A stretch of 32,376 bases of DNA from Streptomyces sp. Ru72 (GTDB taxonomy: Bacteria; Actinomycetota; Actinomycetes; Streptomycetales; Streptomycetaceae): contig NZ_PQSR01000089.1 in the NCBI RefSeq assembly GCF_002920635.1, positions 1 to 32,376 of the forward strand, given 5' to 3'. The position numbers and the translations under genes are program-made. Shown one piece after another: positions 1 through 7,367 of the stretch (position 1 is its first letter; every line of letters begins with the position of its first letter). The notes under the pieces are model-generated. The model saw only the letters and a program-made list of their open reading frames with translations, ran no database searches and had not been told where the DNA came from.

Positions 1-51
1 GGTGCGCAGGGACGCGGGCAGGCGCTCGCCCGTTCCGCCGGTGGCGGTCAT
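1..51 (-). CDS. Nitrile hydratase alpha subunit, N-terminal 17 codons only (presumed)
   Basis: An ATG on the minus strand (complement of 49-51) overlaps the stop of the beta-subunit gene by ATGA, so the two are translationally coupled. The visible product begins MTATGGTGERLPASLRT and runs off the window edge. In cobalt-type nitrile hydratase operons the alpha gene usually follows beta, and many alpha subunits start with a short Thr/Ala-rich tail followed by a Leu-Pro segment like this one. The metal-binding Cys motif lies outside the window, so the identity rests on position and coupling and not on domain evidence. Confidence 0.55.
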   Translation of the reverse strand, partial: MTATGGTGERLPASLRT

Positions 52-728
52 GAGGTTGTCTCCAGGTAGCTCTCGAACAGCTCTGCGGTGAGTGCGAAGG
101 GCTCTGCGTCCTCGCCCCACAGCTCGCGCGCGTCGAATCGCACCGAGTAGACGTGCTGGGGGTTCTCGCCCTGGAAGTGGGCGTTGGTGTCCGGCAGCAC
201 GGAAGCGGGCTGAATGCGCTCGACGACTCCGGTGTGGCCCCGCAGATAGCGCGCGAGTCTGGTGTGCCCGGGCGGTGACATGTCCTTGGCGCGCACACGC
301 TCGCCGACGGCGAAGGCCGGCGCGGTGTCCACGGAGCGCAGCGAGCCCGCGCCGACCGGCGCGGCGGTCGGCCTGTAGTCGGGTCGAGGGGCGGGGACCG
401 GTGGCTCCTCCACCTGTTCGCCGCGCAGGTTGCGGGCGCGGGCGTCGATCGCGCCCGCGGCCAGGGTGGCGCTCTCGGTGAGCATCAGCTCCGCGCCGTT
501 GAGCCAGCGCCCGAAGTAGCCCTCGTCCAGGTAGGCGGCTCGGTCCAGGCGCTCGTGCGCGTGCCGGAAGGCGTCCGGGTTGTAGCCGCCGCACGCGATG
601 CGGCTGGAGACGAGCGCCAACGCGAAGGCCCTGCCCTGCCAGGGCTCCTCGAAGACCGGTTCATCCTGCCTCGGCGGGTGAGCCGGGCCCCAGCCGGAGG
701 TACCGCCCATGTCCGCGACACCATCCAT
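48..728 (-). CDS. nthB: Nitrile hydratase beta subunit
   Basis: 226 aa, the normal length of this subunit. It opens with the family signature MDGVADMGG followed by a Trp-Gly-Pro turn and has the helical N-terminal half (PWQGRAFALAL near residues 30-39, YFGRWLNG near 72-79). A C-terminal SH3-like barrel follows, containing VGERVRAKD, GHTRLARYLRG, HVYSVRFDARELWG and the terminal LFESYLE. With the alpha subunit it would hydrate nitriles to amides in the cytoplasm; beta forms the interface and helps hold the alpha-subunit metal centre. A GAGGT-type RBS lies just before the ATG. It sits 90 bp after a SnoaL-like gene and is coupled to the next gene by ATGA. A related subunit of thiocyanate hydrolase is the main alternative but is less likely given the N-terminal signature. 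Confidence 0.9.
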   Translation of the reverse strand: MDGVADMGGTSGWGPAHPPRQDEPVFEEPWQGRAFALALVSSRIACGGYNPDAFRHAHERLDRAAYLDEGYFGRWLNGAELMLTESATLAAGAIDARARNLRGEQVEEPPVPAPRPDYRPTAAPVGAGSLRSVDTAPAFAVGERVRAKDMSPPGHTRLARYLRGHTGVVERIQPASVLPDTNAHFQGENPQHVYSVRFDARELWGEDAEPFALTAELFESYLETTS

Positions 729-818
729 GGCATCACCTCTCGCATGTCCGGCGCGGCAAGGACCAGCGGGTCCTCGTCGCGCTCCGCCGCCGCGCGGCCA
801 CAGGTGGCCGTGATCCGC

Positions 819-1184
819 CTACTCGTCCCAGGCCTGGAGGAGAACCTGCTCGGTGATCCTGCCGTTCCGCAGCGACGCCATCGAACTGGCCAGCACCCGC
901 ACGCCGTCCGGGTACTCGCAGGACTCGGTGAACGCGACATGGTCGCCCTGGACGACGCACTGGTCCAGGTGGTGGGTCATGTCCCGGCTGTAGACGTCGC
1001 TGAGCATCTCGCTGATCTGGTCCCGGCCGTGCAGGACCTTGGGGTGGCTGGGCTGGGTGTTGCGGTCGACGACGCGTATCTCCGCGTCGTCCGCGTACAG
1101 CGACAGCAGAGCCGTCGTGTCTTCTCCTTCGATGCCCCGGCGCAGAGCCTCCGTGTCGAAGCCGGCGCCTGCCGCGGTGCCCAT
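819..1184 (-). CDS. SnoaL-like / NTF2-fold protein
   Basis: 121 aa with the pattern of small SnoaL-like NTF2-fold proteins: an N-terminal helix with LRRGIEGEDTTALLSLYADDAEIRVVD, a central HGRDQISEML segment, and beta strands such as HVAFTESCEYPDGVRVLASSM (quoted here in parts of the same protein). Such cone-shaped proteins act as isomerases, cyclases, dehydratases or as domains with no known activity, so the substrate cannot be given. The start is secure because a consensus AAGGAGG lies 5 nt before the ATG. Oddly, that RBS stands in a tandem pair (see the repeat at 1187-1206). It is the first gene of a probable operon leading into nitrile hydratase, so a role linked to nitrile or amide use is possible but inferred only from context. 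Confidence 0.8.
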   Translation of the reverse strand: MGTAAGAGFDTEALRRGIEGEDTTALLSLYADDAEIRVVDRNTQPSHPKVLHGRDQISEMLSDVYSRDMTHHLDQCVVQGDHVAFTESCEYPDGVRVLASSMASLRNGRITEQVLLQAWDE

Positions 1185-1186
1185 GG

Positions 1187-1206
1187 TGACCTCCTTCGAC
1201 CTCCTT
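1187..1206 (-). repeat. Tandem duplicated Shine-Dalgarno
   Basis: On the minus strand the 10-mer AAGGAGGTCG is followed directly by AAGGAGGTCA, and the second copy sits 5 nt from the SnoaL ATG. The upstream copy lies 10 bp further away and has no start codon of its own at a useful distance. It may be a simple duplication or a ribosome standby site. Confidence 0.7.
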
Positions 1207-1367
1207 GGAAGGCCGCGGCCCGGCGAGCGGCGGGCCGCTTGAGGGCCTCTGCTTCGAGCCTCCCCCCGGCGCGCGGCACAGGCAAACGCGCCGGGGCCGG
1301 TGCGCCTCTCGGGTGAGCGGCGCCGGGGGCCCGTGACCGCGAGCCGCGGGGTGCCGTTGCTGAAAGC

Positions 1368-1661
1368 ATGTTCTCAACACGACGCATCGTCGCCGCGGTC
1401 GGTCTCGCCGTGGGCGCAGCCGGTCTCGGCGCGCCGCCGGCCACCGCGGCGACCGCAGGCACCACGGACGCCGGCAGGCTCAACCCGGTCACCATGCTCG
1501 ACTCACTGGCCCGCAGCGGGGTCCCCGCGGAGCACCGGAACGAGATTCCGCGGCTGTCCGGCCAACTGGCGGGCATGAACCACCTGCGCGACATCAACCA
1601 GCTCCACCAGGCCACCGATCTGGCCGCCCCCGTCACGGGGCTGCTCCCGGCCGTCCAGTAG
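1368..1661 (+). CDS. Small secreted protein, unknown function
   Basis: 97 aa. A standard Sec signal peptide is visible: MFSTRR, a hydrophobic run VAAVGLAVGAAGLG, then a likely cut at PATAA near residues 25-29. The mature part of about 68 residues has no cysteine and is helical and amphipathic (LNPVTMLDSLARSGVP, RLSGQLAGMNHLRDINQLHQ, ending LLPAVQ). I do not recognise a family; small Streptomyces secreted proteins of this type are usually annotated hypothetical. No strong Shine-Dalgarno precedes the ATG. A strong hairpin terminator follows at once, so it is a monocistronic unit. Codon usage matches its neighbours. Confidence 0.75.
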   Translation: MFSTRRIVAAVGLAVGAAGLGAPPATAATAGTTDAGRLNPVTMLDSLARSGVPAEHRNEIPRLSGQLAGMNHLRDINQLHQATDLAAPVTGLLPAVQ

Positions 1662-1675
1662 CGCGGCGACTGCGC

Positions 1676-1707
1676 AAGGCCCCCGGTCGTCGACGGCCGG
1701 GGGCCTT
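1676..1707 (+). terminator. Hairpin terminator after the small secreted protein
   Basis: A perfect 11-bp stem, AAGGCCCCCGG / CCGGGGGCCTT, closes a 10-nt loop 14 nt after the stop codon. There is no U-tract, as is usual in high-GC actinomycetes. Confidence 0.85.
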
Positions 1708-1744
1708 GACATTCCCCGGGGCCCGCCGGAGCATCGCGGTGATC

Positions 1745-1762
1745 AGTGAATAGGCTTTCACT
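1745..1762. promoter_or_regulatory. Inverted repeat over the ALDH promoter
   Basis: AGTGAA-TAGGCT-TTCACT is a perfect 6-6-6 inverted repeat lying 22 nt before the ALDH GTG. Its centre TAGGCT fits the actinomycete -10 form TAnnnT, so a protein bound here would cover the promoter. The cognate regulator is unknown; the MarR protein encoded at 4768 is a candidate by position only. Confidence 0.45.
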
Positions 1763-1783
1763 ACGCGAACAGAGGAAACCGTC

Positions 1784-3241
1784 GTGCCCGTCTCCCGCGA
1801 ACTGTTCATCGGCGGCAAGGACGTGCCCGCCGCGTCTGGCCGCACCACGGTCGACGTCAACCCCTACACCGGTGATGTGTACGCCACCGTGGCGGCCGCC
1901 GGGCCGGAGGACGTCCGACGCGCGGTGGACGCGGCGGACGCGGCCTTCCCCGCCTGGGCGGCCCTCGCACCCTTCGCCCGTCGCGCGATCTTCCTCAAGG
2001 CGGCCGATCTGCTGGACGCCCGTGGTGAACAGGTGGCCGAGATCATGGCGCACGAGGCGGGAGGCACCCGGCCGTGGGCCTACTTCAACGTGGCCCTGGC
2101 CGCGAACATCCTGCGCGAGGCGGCAGCCGCGATCACCGCCCCGCGCGGTGAGGTCCTCAGCGCTCAGGAGGCGGGTGCGCTCGGACTCGCCGTGCGCGAA
2201 CCGCTGGGCGTGGTGGCCGCGTTCGCGCCGTGGAACGCCCCGGTCATCCTCGGCGTACGGGCCGTTGCGGCGCCGCTCGCCGCGGGCAACACGGTGGTCG
2301 TCAAGCCCAGTGAGGACGCGCCGATCGCCTGTGGGCTGCTGGTCGCGGACGTGCTGCGCGAGGCCGGGCTGCCGGACGGCGTTCTGAACGTGGTCACCAA
2401 CGACCGCGAGGACGCGGCCGAGATCGCCGAGGCACTGATCAGCGACGAGCGGGTGCGGGCGGTCAACTTCACCGGCTCGACGGGCGTGGGCCGGATCATC
2501 GGTGAACTGGCCGCGCGTCACCTCAAGCCCTCCGTCCTCGAACTGGGCGGCAAGAACGCGGTCATCGTGCTGGACGACGCCGACGTGGACTACGCCGTCG
2601 ACGCGGTCGCCTTCAGCGTGTTCATGAACGCCGGGCAGATCTGCATGTCCGGCGACCGGATCCTCGTCCACGAGTCCGTCGCCGAGGAGTTCACGGAGAA
2701 GTTCACCGCCAAGGCGGCCTCGCTGCGGGCAGGAGATCCGGCGCATCCGCAGACCGTGGTCGGGCCGCTGGTCAGTCCGTCGGCCGCGCAGCGGGTGGCC
2801 GGCCTGGTGCGGGACGCGGTGGCCAAGGGAGCGAAGGTCCTCGTCGGAGGGGAGCCCGAGGGCGCGGTGCACCCGGCGACCGTCCTCACCGGTGTGGCGA
2901 AGGATGCGGAGCTGTACCACGCCGAGTCGTTCGGCCCGGTGTGTGTGCTGCAGACATTCGCCGACGACGACACCGCGGCCGACCTCGCCAACGACACCGA
3001 GAACGGGCTGACCTGCGGCATCATCACCGAGAACGCCACCCACGGACTGGCCGTCGCACGCCGGGTGCGCACCGGGATCGTCCACATCAACGACCAGTCG
3101 GTGGCCGACGAACCGCACGCGCCCTTCGGCGGGGTAAAGGCCTCCGGTTACGGCCGCTTCGGCGGACGCTGGGGCATCGAGGCGTTCTCCAACACCCGCT
3201 GGGTCACCATCGCCACGCAGCACGCCCACTACCCCTTCTGA
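1784..3241 (+). CDS. NAD(P)-dependent aldehyde dehydrogenase, aromatic-aldehyde type
   Basis: 485 aa, a full-length soluble ALDH. Rossmann and active-site motifs are in order: PWN with Asn151, VVKPSE with Lys174, NFTGST at 228-233, general base Glu253 in LELGGKN, and catalytic Cys287 in GQICMSGDR. The overall sequence resembles the benzaldehyde/vanillin/salicylaldehyde dehydrogenase branch more than betaine or acetaldehyde enzymes, though this is recognition from memory. It would oxidise an aldehyde to the carboxylic acid in the cytoplasm. The GTG start has GAGGAAA upstream. It is followed by a strong terminator and then a P450 gene in the same direction, so both may serve one pathway but not one transcript. 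Confidence 0.88.
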   Translation: MPVSRELFIGGKDVPAASGRTTVDVNPYTGDVYATVAAAGPEDVRRAVDAADAAFPAWAALAPFARRAIFLKAADLLDARGEQVAEIMAHEAGGTRPWAYFNVALAANILREAAAAITAPRGEVLSAQEAGALGLAVREPLGVVAAFAPWNAPVILGVRAVAAPLAAGNTVVVKPSEDAPIACGLLVADVLREAGLPDGVLNVVTNDREDAAEIAEALISDERVRAVNFTGSTGVGRIIGELAARHLKPSVLELGGKNAVIVLDDADVDYAVDAVAFSVFMNAGQICMSGDRILVHESVAEEFTEKFTAKAASLRAGDPAHPQTVVGPLVSPSAAQRVAGLVRDAVAKGAKVLVGGEPEGAVHPATVLTGVAKDAELYHAESFGPVCVLQTFADDDTAADLANDTENGLTCGIITENATHGLAVARRVRTGIVHINDQSVADEPHAPFGGVKASGYGRFGGRWGIEAFSNTRWVTIATQHAHYPF

Positions 3242-3261
3242 CCGCGCTCACCGTCGCCTCT

Positions 3262-3296
3262 GCCCGCCCCGGCCCGCCCTGCGCGCCGGGGCGGGC
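3262..3296 (+). terminator. Hairpin terminator after ALDH
   Basis: A perfect 12-bp stem, GCCCGCCCCGGC / GCCGGGGCGGGC, encloses an 11-nt loop starting 20 nt after the ALDH stop. It separates ALDH from the P450 gene. Confidence 0.8.
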
Positions 3297-3345
3297 CCGC
3301 GCCCTCGGGTGAACGGCTGAATCCCGGGCTTGTTCTCCGCGGCTT

Positions 3346-3390
3346 TCAAGGCAGTCGCTTGACTGAACTCCGTGCCTGGGATTGCCTGAC
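3346..3390. promoter_or_regulatory. Possible regulator sites upstream of the P450
   Basis: TCAAG-N7-CTTGA forms a short dyad at 3346-3362, and TTGCCTGAC stands at 3382-3390. The second matches 8 of 9 bases of the TTGCCTAAC half of the dyad found before the MarR gene (4689-4705, read on the minus strand). This hints that the MarR protein also controls the P450. The similarity is short and could be chance. Confidence 0.3.
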
Positions 3391-3422
3391 GGCGCGGAGG
3401 TCACCGGATCGAAGGAGCAGCC

Positions 3423-4637
3423 GTGACCGTTCCCCGGGAGCCGCTGAGCTACCCGCTGCCGAGCGACAGCGCGCTGGAACCGCCCGCCGAATGGGCCGTG
3501 CTGCGGCGTGAGTGTCCCGTCGCCCGGGTGACGCTGCCCAGTGGCGACGAGGCATCGCTGCTGACCCGGTACGAGGACGTCAAACAGATCCTGTCCGACG
3601 AGCGGTTCAGCCGCCGACTGGACGCGGACGACGCGGCCCGGATCACGGCCACCAGGTCGGGCGGCGTGTTCAGCAACGAGATGGCACTGGCGATCCCGCA
3701 GAGCGGCGAGGCGCACCGGCGCTGGCGCCGGATGGTGACCAAGTGGTTCACCGCCAAGCGCATGGCCGCACTGCGTCCGGGCATCGAGGCGATGGCCGGA
3801 CGGCTTGTCGACGCCATGGTCGAGCGCGGACAGCCCGCGGACCTCAGGGCGAGCCTCGCCTTCCCGCTGCCGGTGTGGGTGATCTGCGACCTGCTCGGCG
3901 TCCCGGACTCGGACCGGGACCGGTTCTCGTACTGGTCCGATGCCCTGCTCAACCTCACCCGCTACACCCAGGAGGAGGTCGACGAGGCGGAGGCCGAGTT
4001 CAACGCCTACATGACCGAGCACCTCGCCGCCGAGCGGGCCGCGCCCGGGGACGACCTGCTCGGCGAACTGATCGTCTCCACCGGACCCGACGGCTACCGG
4101 TTGTCCGACCGCGAACTGGTCGCCACCGGCAGGGGCCTGCTGGTCGCCGGGCACGAGACCACCGCCAACATGATCGGGAAGATGGTGGCCCTGCTGCTGT
4201 CCGACCGGAGCCGCTGGGAGCGGCTGCTGACAGACCGCTCGCTGGTGCGCTCCGCGGTGGAGGAGGCGCTGCGGTTCGACGCCAACGCCGGGATCGGCCT
4301 GCCGCGCTACATCGGCGAGGAGGTCGAGGTCGGCGGCACCCTCCTGCCGCGCGGCACGACCGTGATGTGCAGCATGGCCGCGGCCAACCGGGACGAAACC
4401 GCCTTCGAGGACGCCGGTGAGATGGCGCTCGACCGCAGCCCCAACCCGCATCTGGCCTTCGGCGTCGGAGCGCACTCCTGCCTGGGGCAGGGCCTGGCCC
4501 GCACCGAACTGCAGGCCGTCCTCGACGTGCTGCTGCGCAGGCTTCCCAGTCTGGACCTCGCCGTTCCGGCCGAGGACCTGCGACGGCTCGAGGGACTGGT
4601 CGTCGGAGGGCTGAGCGAAGTGCCCGTACGGTGGTGA
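3423..4637 (+). CDS. Cytochrome P450
   Basis: 404 aa, the usual size of a soluble bacterial class I P450. The I-helix oxygen-activation motif AGHETT is at 242-247, the K-helix ExxR at 281-284 (EALR), and the heme loop FGVGAHSCLGQ at 346-356 with Cys353 as thiolate ligand. The I-helix acid-threonine pair is intact, so a normal monooxygenase is expected. It needs a ferredoxin and a reductase, and neither is encoded nearby, so electrons must come from elsewhere in the genome. The GTG start is preceded by GAAGGAG. Neighbours (aromatic-type ALDH, MarR, formaldehyde oxidation) suggest hydroxylation or O-demethylation of a small, perhaps aromatic, compound, but the CYP family cannot be assigned by eye; a biosynthetic CYP105/107-like role is the alternative. 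Confidence 0.93.
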   Translation: MTVPREPLSYPLPSDSALEPPAEWAVLRRECPVARVTLPSGDEASLLTRYEDVKQILSDERFSRRLDADDAARITATRSGGVFSNEMALAIPQSGEAHRRWRRMVTKWFTAKRMAALRPGIEAMAGRLVDAMVERGQPADLRASLAFPLPVWVICDLLGVPDSDRDRFSYWSDALLNLTRYTQEEVDEAEAEFNAYMTEHLAAERAAPGDDLLGELIVSTGPDGYRLSDRELVATGRGLLVAGHETTANMIGKMVALLLSDRSRWERLLTDRSLVRSAVEEALRFDANAGIGLPRYIGEEVEVGGTLLPRGTTVMCSMAAANRDETAFEDAGEMALDRSPNPHLAFGVGAHSCLGQGLARTELQAVLDVLLRRLPSLDLAVPAEDLRRLEGLVVGGLSEVPVRW

Positions 4638-4688
4638 CCATGGCCCGCAGGGCGGTGTGGGGGAGCACGGAAGGCCCGGCGCGGGAAA

Positions 4689-4719
4689 TTACTTGAGTTA
4701 GGCAACGATAGGCTAGACT
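4689..4719. promoter_or_regulatory. MarR-type operator with promoter -10
   Basis: Positions 4689-4705 read TTGCCTAACTCAAGTAA on the minus strand, an imperfect 17-bp dyad (TTGCCTAA against TTACTTGA, mismatches all transitions) of MarR-operator size. A -10-like TAGACT follows at 4714-4719, 7 nt before the ATG at 4727, the spacing of a leaderless transcript. A dimer here would overlap the -35 region, which fits autoregulation by the adjacent MarR protein. Confidence 0.5.
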
Positions 4720-4726
4720 CCTCGGT

Positions 4727-4771
4727 ATGTCCCCTTCCCAGCCCCCCTCCTCCCCACCTCCCCGGAAGTGA
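4727..4771 (+). CDS. Possible 14-codon Pro-rich leader ORF (or displaced MarR N-terminus)
   Basis: ATG at 4727 opens a 14-codon frame, MSPSQPPSSPPPRK, whose stop overlaps the MarR GTG by GTGA. It sits 7 nt after a TAnnnT box, so it could be read on a leaderless mRNA and be coupled to marR. Six of 14 residues are proline, including PPP, which can slow ribosomes lacking EF-P. The alternative is one lost C in the C6 run at 4742-4747: adding one C fuses this start in frame to MarR as MSPSQPPLLPTSPEVIEIE, which looks natural. I cannot decide between the two. Confidence 0.3.
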   Translation: MSPSQPPSSPPPRK

Positions 4772-5253
4772 TCGAGATCGAGCGCGCGCTCAACCGCATC
4801 ACCTACCTGAGCACGCGCGCCCGGCAGCACGACCGTCTGATGGCCCTGGCCGGTGTGCCCCTCGACCGCGCGGCAGTCGCGCTGCTGCGGCAGATCGCCG
4901 ACTCCGAGCCCCTGCGCCCGGGGGAGCTGGCCAACCGGCTCGGAGTCGAGGCCTCCCACGTGACCCGGCAGGTGCAGCACCTGCAGAAGACCGGCTACGT
5001 CAGGCGGGCGCCCGACCCCGACGACCGCCGCGCCCAGCGCATCGAGCTCACGCCACGAGGCCGGGAGGCCATCGACCGTATCCGCGCCGCGGGCGTCCGG
5101 GGCATGCAGGCGGCCCTCGCCGCGTGGTCGCCCGACGACCTGAGGCAGCTGGCCACCCTGTTCCACCGCATGGTCGACGACTTCCTGGCCGCCGCCGTCG
5201 ACGACGAGGCCTTCCAGGAGATCGTCGAGACCGCGCGCCCCTCGTCCTCCTGA
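4768..5253 (+). CDS. MarR-family transcriptional regulator
   Basis: 161 aa. The winged helix is clear: LRPGELANRLGVEASHVTRQVQHLQ as the helix-turn-helix (about residues 50-74), then the wing GYVRRAPDPDDRRAQRIELT with the conserved DPDDRR tip, and C-terminal dimerisation helices. MarR proteins are cytoplasmic dimers that usually repress neighbouring genes until a small, often phenolic, ligand binds. Its position between the P450/ALDH genes and the mycothiol genes makes those the expected targets. The annotated GTG has no clear Shine-Dalgarno and overlaps the stop of the short frame at 4727, so the true N-terminus may lie upstream if a base was lost in the C6 run. Confidence 0.9.
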   Translation: MIEIERALNRITYLSTRARQHDRLMALAGVPLDRAAVALLRQIADSEPLRPGELANRLGVEASHVTRQVQHLQKTGYVRRAPDPDDRRAQRIELTPRGREAIDRIRAAGVRGMQAALAAWSPDDLRQLATLFHRMVDDFLAAAVDDEAFQEIVETARPSSS

Positions 5254-5423
5254 CCCGCCGCGTCGGCCGGCGGTGGCGAGGGACCGGGGCACGGCCGGTT
5301 CGGCTCCGTCTCGGCGATGCTCACGGCGTCCCTGGTGGCGTGGGGGTGTTCGCCTACTGGGGCCGTCGGCCGTGTCCCCGCGGGCGTCACCCGCTCCGAG
5401 GGTCCGCCGCCCGGTCGATCTGA

Positions 5424-5451
5424 CTTCCGCCGCGCGGAACACGTGCGGAAG
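5424..5451. promoter_or_regulatory. Three TTCCGC/GCGGAA half-sites before the mycothiol genes
   Basis: TTCCGC-CGC-GCGGAA (5425-5439) is a perfect short dyad, and another GCGGAA follows at 5445-5450, about 95 nt upstream of the dehydrogenase ATG. The spacing allows binding of a dimer plus a further half-site. No known regulator is matched. The rest of 5254-5545 shows nothing else I can name. Confidence 0.3.
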
Positions 5452-5545
5452 ACGTGCCCTCCGCGCAAGGATCATGTGAGTGGGCCGCAGTGGCCCGCGC
5501 CGGGCGCGCACGACGCCCGCACCACCGACGGAAGGCAGCAGCACC

Positions 5546-6634
5546 ATGGCGCAGGAAGTACGCGGCGTGATCGCCCCTGGCAAGGACGAGCCGGTGCGGG
5601 TCGAGACGATCGTCGTACCGGACCCGGGTCCTGGTGAGGCGGTGGTGAAGGTCCAGGCGTGCGGGGTGTGCCACACCGACCTGCACTACAAGCAGGGCGG
5701 CATCAGCGACGACTTCCCGTTCCTGCTCGGCCACGAGGCCGCCGGGATCGTCGAGTCGGTAGGCGACGGCGTCACCGAGGTCGCCCCCGGCGACTTCGTC
5801 GTCCTCAACTGGCGCGCGGTGTGCGGGAAGTGCCGCGCGTGTCTGCGCGGCCGCCCCTGGTACTGCTTCGACACCCACAACGCCGAGCAGAGGATGACGC
5901 TCGCTTCCACGGGGCAGGAGCTCTCCCCGGCCCTCGGTATCGGCGCCTTCGCGGAGAAGACGCTGGTCGCGGCCGGACAGTGCACGAAAGTCGACCCGTC
6001 CGTCTCGCCGGCCGTGGCGGGCCTCCTCGGGTGCGGGGTGATGGCCGGCATCGGCGCCGCCATCAACACCGGAGGCGTCGGCCGGGGGGACTCGGTCGCG
6101 GTCATCGGCTGCGGCGGTGTCGGTGACGCGGCGATCGCCGGATCGTACCTGGCGGGCGCCGCGAAGATCATCGCCGTGGACATCGACGACCGCAAGCTCA
6201 CCACCGCCAGGGAACTGGGCGCGACGCACACCGTCAACTCCAGGGAGACCGACCCCGTCGAGGCGATCCGCGAGCTGACCGGCGGCTTCGGCGCCGATGT
6301 CGTCATCGAGGCGGTCGGTCGCCCGGAGACGTACCAGCAGGCCTTCTACGCCCGCGACCTGGCCGGCACCGTCGTCCTCGTGGGCGTTCCCACGCCCGAG
6401 ATGAAGCTGCAACTGCCGCTGCTCGACGTCTTCGGACGCGGCGGCGCCCTGAAGTCCTCCTGGTACGGCGACTGTCTGCCCAGCCGTGACTTCCCGATGC
6501 TGATCGACCTGCACCGGCAGGGACGACTGCCACTGGAGAAGTTCGTGACCGAGACCATCGCCCTCGACGAGATCGAGAAGGCCTTCGAGCGGATGCACCA
6601 CGGCGACGTGCTGCGCTCGGTGGTGATGCTGTGA
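5546..6634 (+). CDS. mscR: S-(hydroxymethyl)mycothiol dehydrogenase (mycothiol-dependent formaldehyde dehydrogenase)
   Basis: 362 aa zinc-dependent class III alcohol dehydrogenase. Catalytic-zinc residues are Cys42 in GVCHTD and His63-Glu64 in GHEAAG; four structural-zinc cysteines are at 93, 96, 99 and 107. The NAD site is VIGCGGVGDAAIAG followed by AVDIDDRK. Conserved stretches such as FVVLNWRAVCGKC, LLGCGVMAG and the GGALKSSWYGDCLP region are those I know from the mycothiol enzyme, not the glutathione enzyme. It oxidises the formaldehyde-mycothiol adduct to S-formylmycothiol with NAD+. The ATG at 5546 has GGAAGG upstream, so longer upstream readings are unlikely. The stop overlaps the next gene (TGATG), indicating coupling. 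Known in actinobacteria for formaldehyde and nitrosothiol detoxification. Confidence 0.93.
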   Translation: MAQEVRGVIAPGKDEPVRVETIVVPDPGPGEAVVKVQACGVCHTDLHYKQGGISDDFPFLLGHEAAGIVESVGDGVTEVAPGDFVVLNWRAVCGKCRACLRGRPWYCFDTHNAEQRMTLASTGQELSPALGIGAFAEKTLVAAGQCTKVDPSVSPAVAGLLGCGVMAGIGAAINTGGVGRGDSVAVIGCGGVGDAAIAGSYLAGAAKIIAVDIDDRKLTTARELGATHTVNSRETDPVEAIRELTGGFGADVVIEAVGRPETYQQAFYARDLAGTVVLVGVPTPEMKLQLPLLDVFGRGGALKSSWYGDCLPSRDFPMLIDLHRQGRLPLEKFVTETIALDEIEKAFERMHHGDVLRSVVML

Positions 6635-7263
6635 TGACCGCCCGCATCGACCGCCTCGTCACCTCCGGCACGTTCTCCCTGGACGGCGGCACCTGGGACG
6701 TCGACAACAACGTGTGGATCGTCGGCGACGACCACGAGGCGGTCGTCATCGACGCCGCCCACGACGCCGACGCGATCGCCGAGGCCGTCGGAGACCGGCG
6801 GCTCACCGCCATCGTGTGCACCCACGCCCACAACGACCACATCGACGCCGCCCCCGCCCTCGCGGAACGGACCGGCGCGCAGATCTGGCTCCACCCCGAC
6901 GACCTGCCGCTGTGGAAGCTCACCCACCCCGACCGCCTCCCCGACCACTGGCTGGCCGACGGCCAGGTCATCGAGACGGCCGGCACCGACCTGACCGTCC
7001 TGCACACCCCCGGCCACGCGCCCGGCGCGGTCTGCCTCTACGACGCGGGACTCGGCACCGTCTTCACCGGCGACACCCTCTTCCAGGGCGGCCCCGGCGC
7101 GACCGGACGCTCCTGGTCCCACTTCCCGACGATCATCGACTCGATCCGTGACCGGCTGCTGACCCTCCCGCCCGACACTGTGGTCCGCACCGGGCACGGC
7201 GAGGCGACGACCATCGGCGACGAGGCGCCCCACCTCGAGGAGTGGATCGCCCGCGGCCACTGA
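6634..7263 (+). CDS. MBL-fold metallo-hydrolase, partner of the mycothiol dehydrogenase
   Basis: 209 aa if started at the ATG of the TGATG overlap (a GTG one codon earlier is also possible). It has the metallo-beta-lactamase fold with THAHNDHID (His64, His66, Asp68, His69), then HTPGHAPG, FTGDTLF and a late RTGHGEAT, which together form a dinuclear metal site. Genes of this type commonly follow mscR in actinobacteria, and the assumed role is hydrolysis of S-formylmycothiol to formate and mycothiol, like glyoxalase II with glutathione thioesters. The role is inferred from coupling to mscR and fold, not from a direct signature. It acts in the cytoplasm; there is no signal peptide. Confidence 0.88.
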   Translation: MTARIDRLVTSGTFSLDGGTWDVDNNVWIVGDDHEAVVIDAAHDADAIAEAVGDRRLTAIVCTHAHNDHIDAAPALAERTGAQIWLHPDDLPLWKLTHPDRLPDHWLADGQVIETAGTDLTVLHTPGHAPGAVCLYDAGLGTVFTGDTLFQGGPGATGRSWSHFPTIIDSIRDRLLTLPPDTVVRTGHGEATTIGDEAPHLEEWIARGH

Positions 7264-7367
7264 GCCGGCGGCAACCGGAACAGGCCGCACGTGAAAAGGC
7301 GACAGGAGATGTCCGGCTTCCGCGAGACGGTCGACGCGCAACGGTCCAACGAACGCGGAGGTCGGGT

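Noticed and set aside
977..3229. Long minus-strand open frame (750 codons) opposite ALDH
   Set aside because: It is antisense to a full ALDH with intact motifs, has no family character and crosses promoter and terminator signals; a shadow of high-GC coding.
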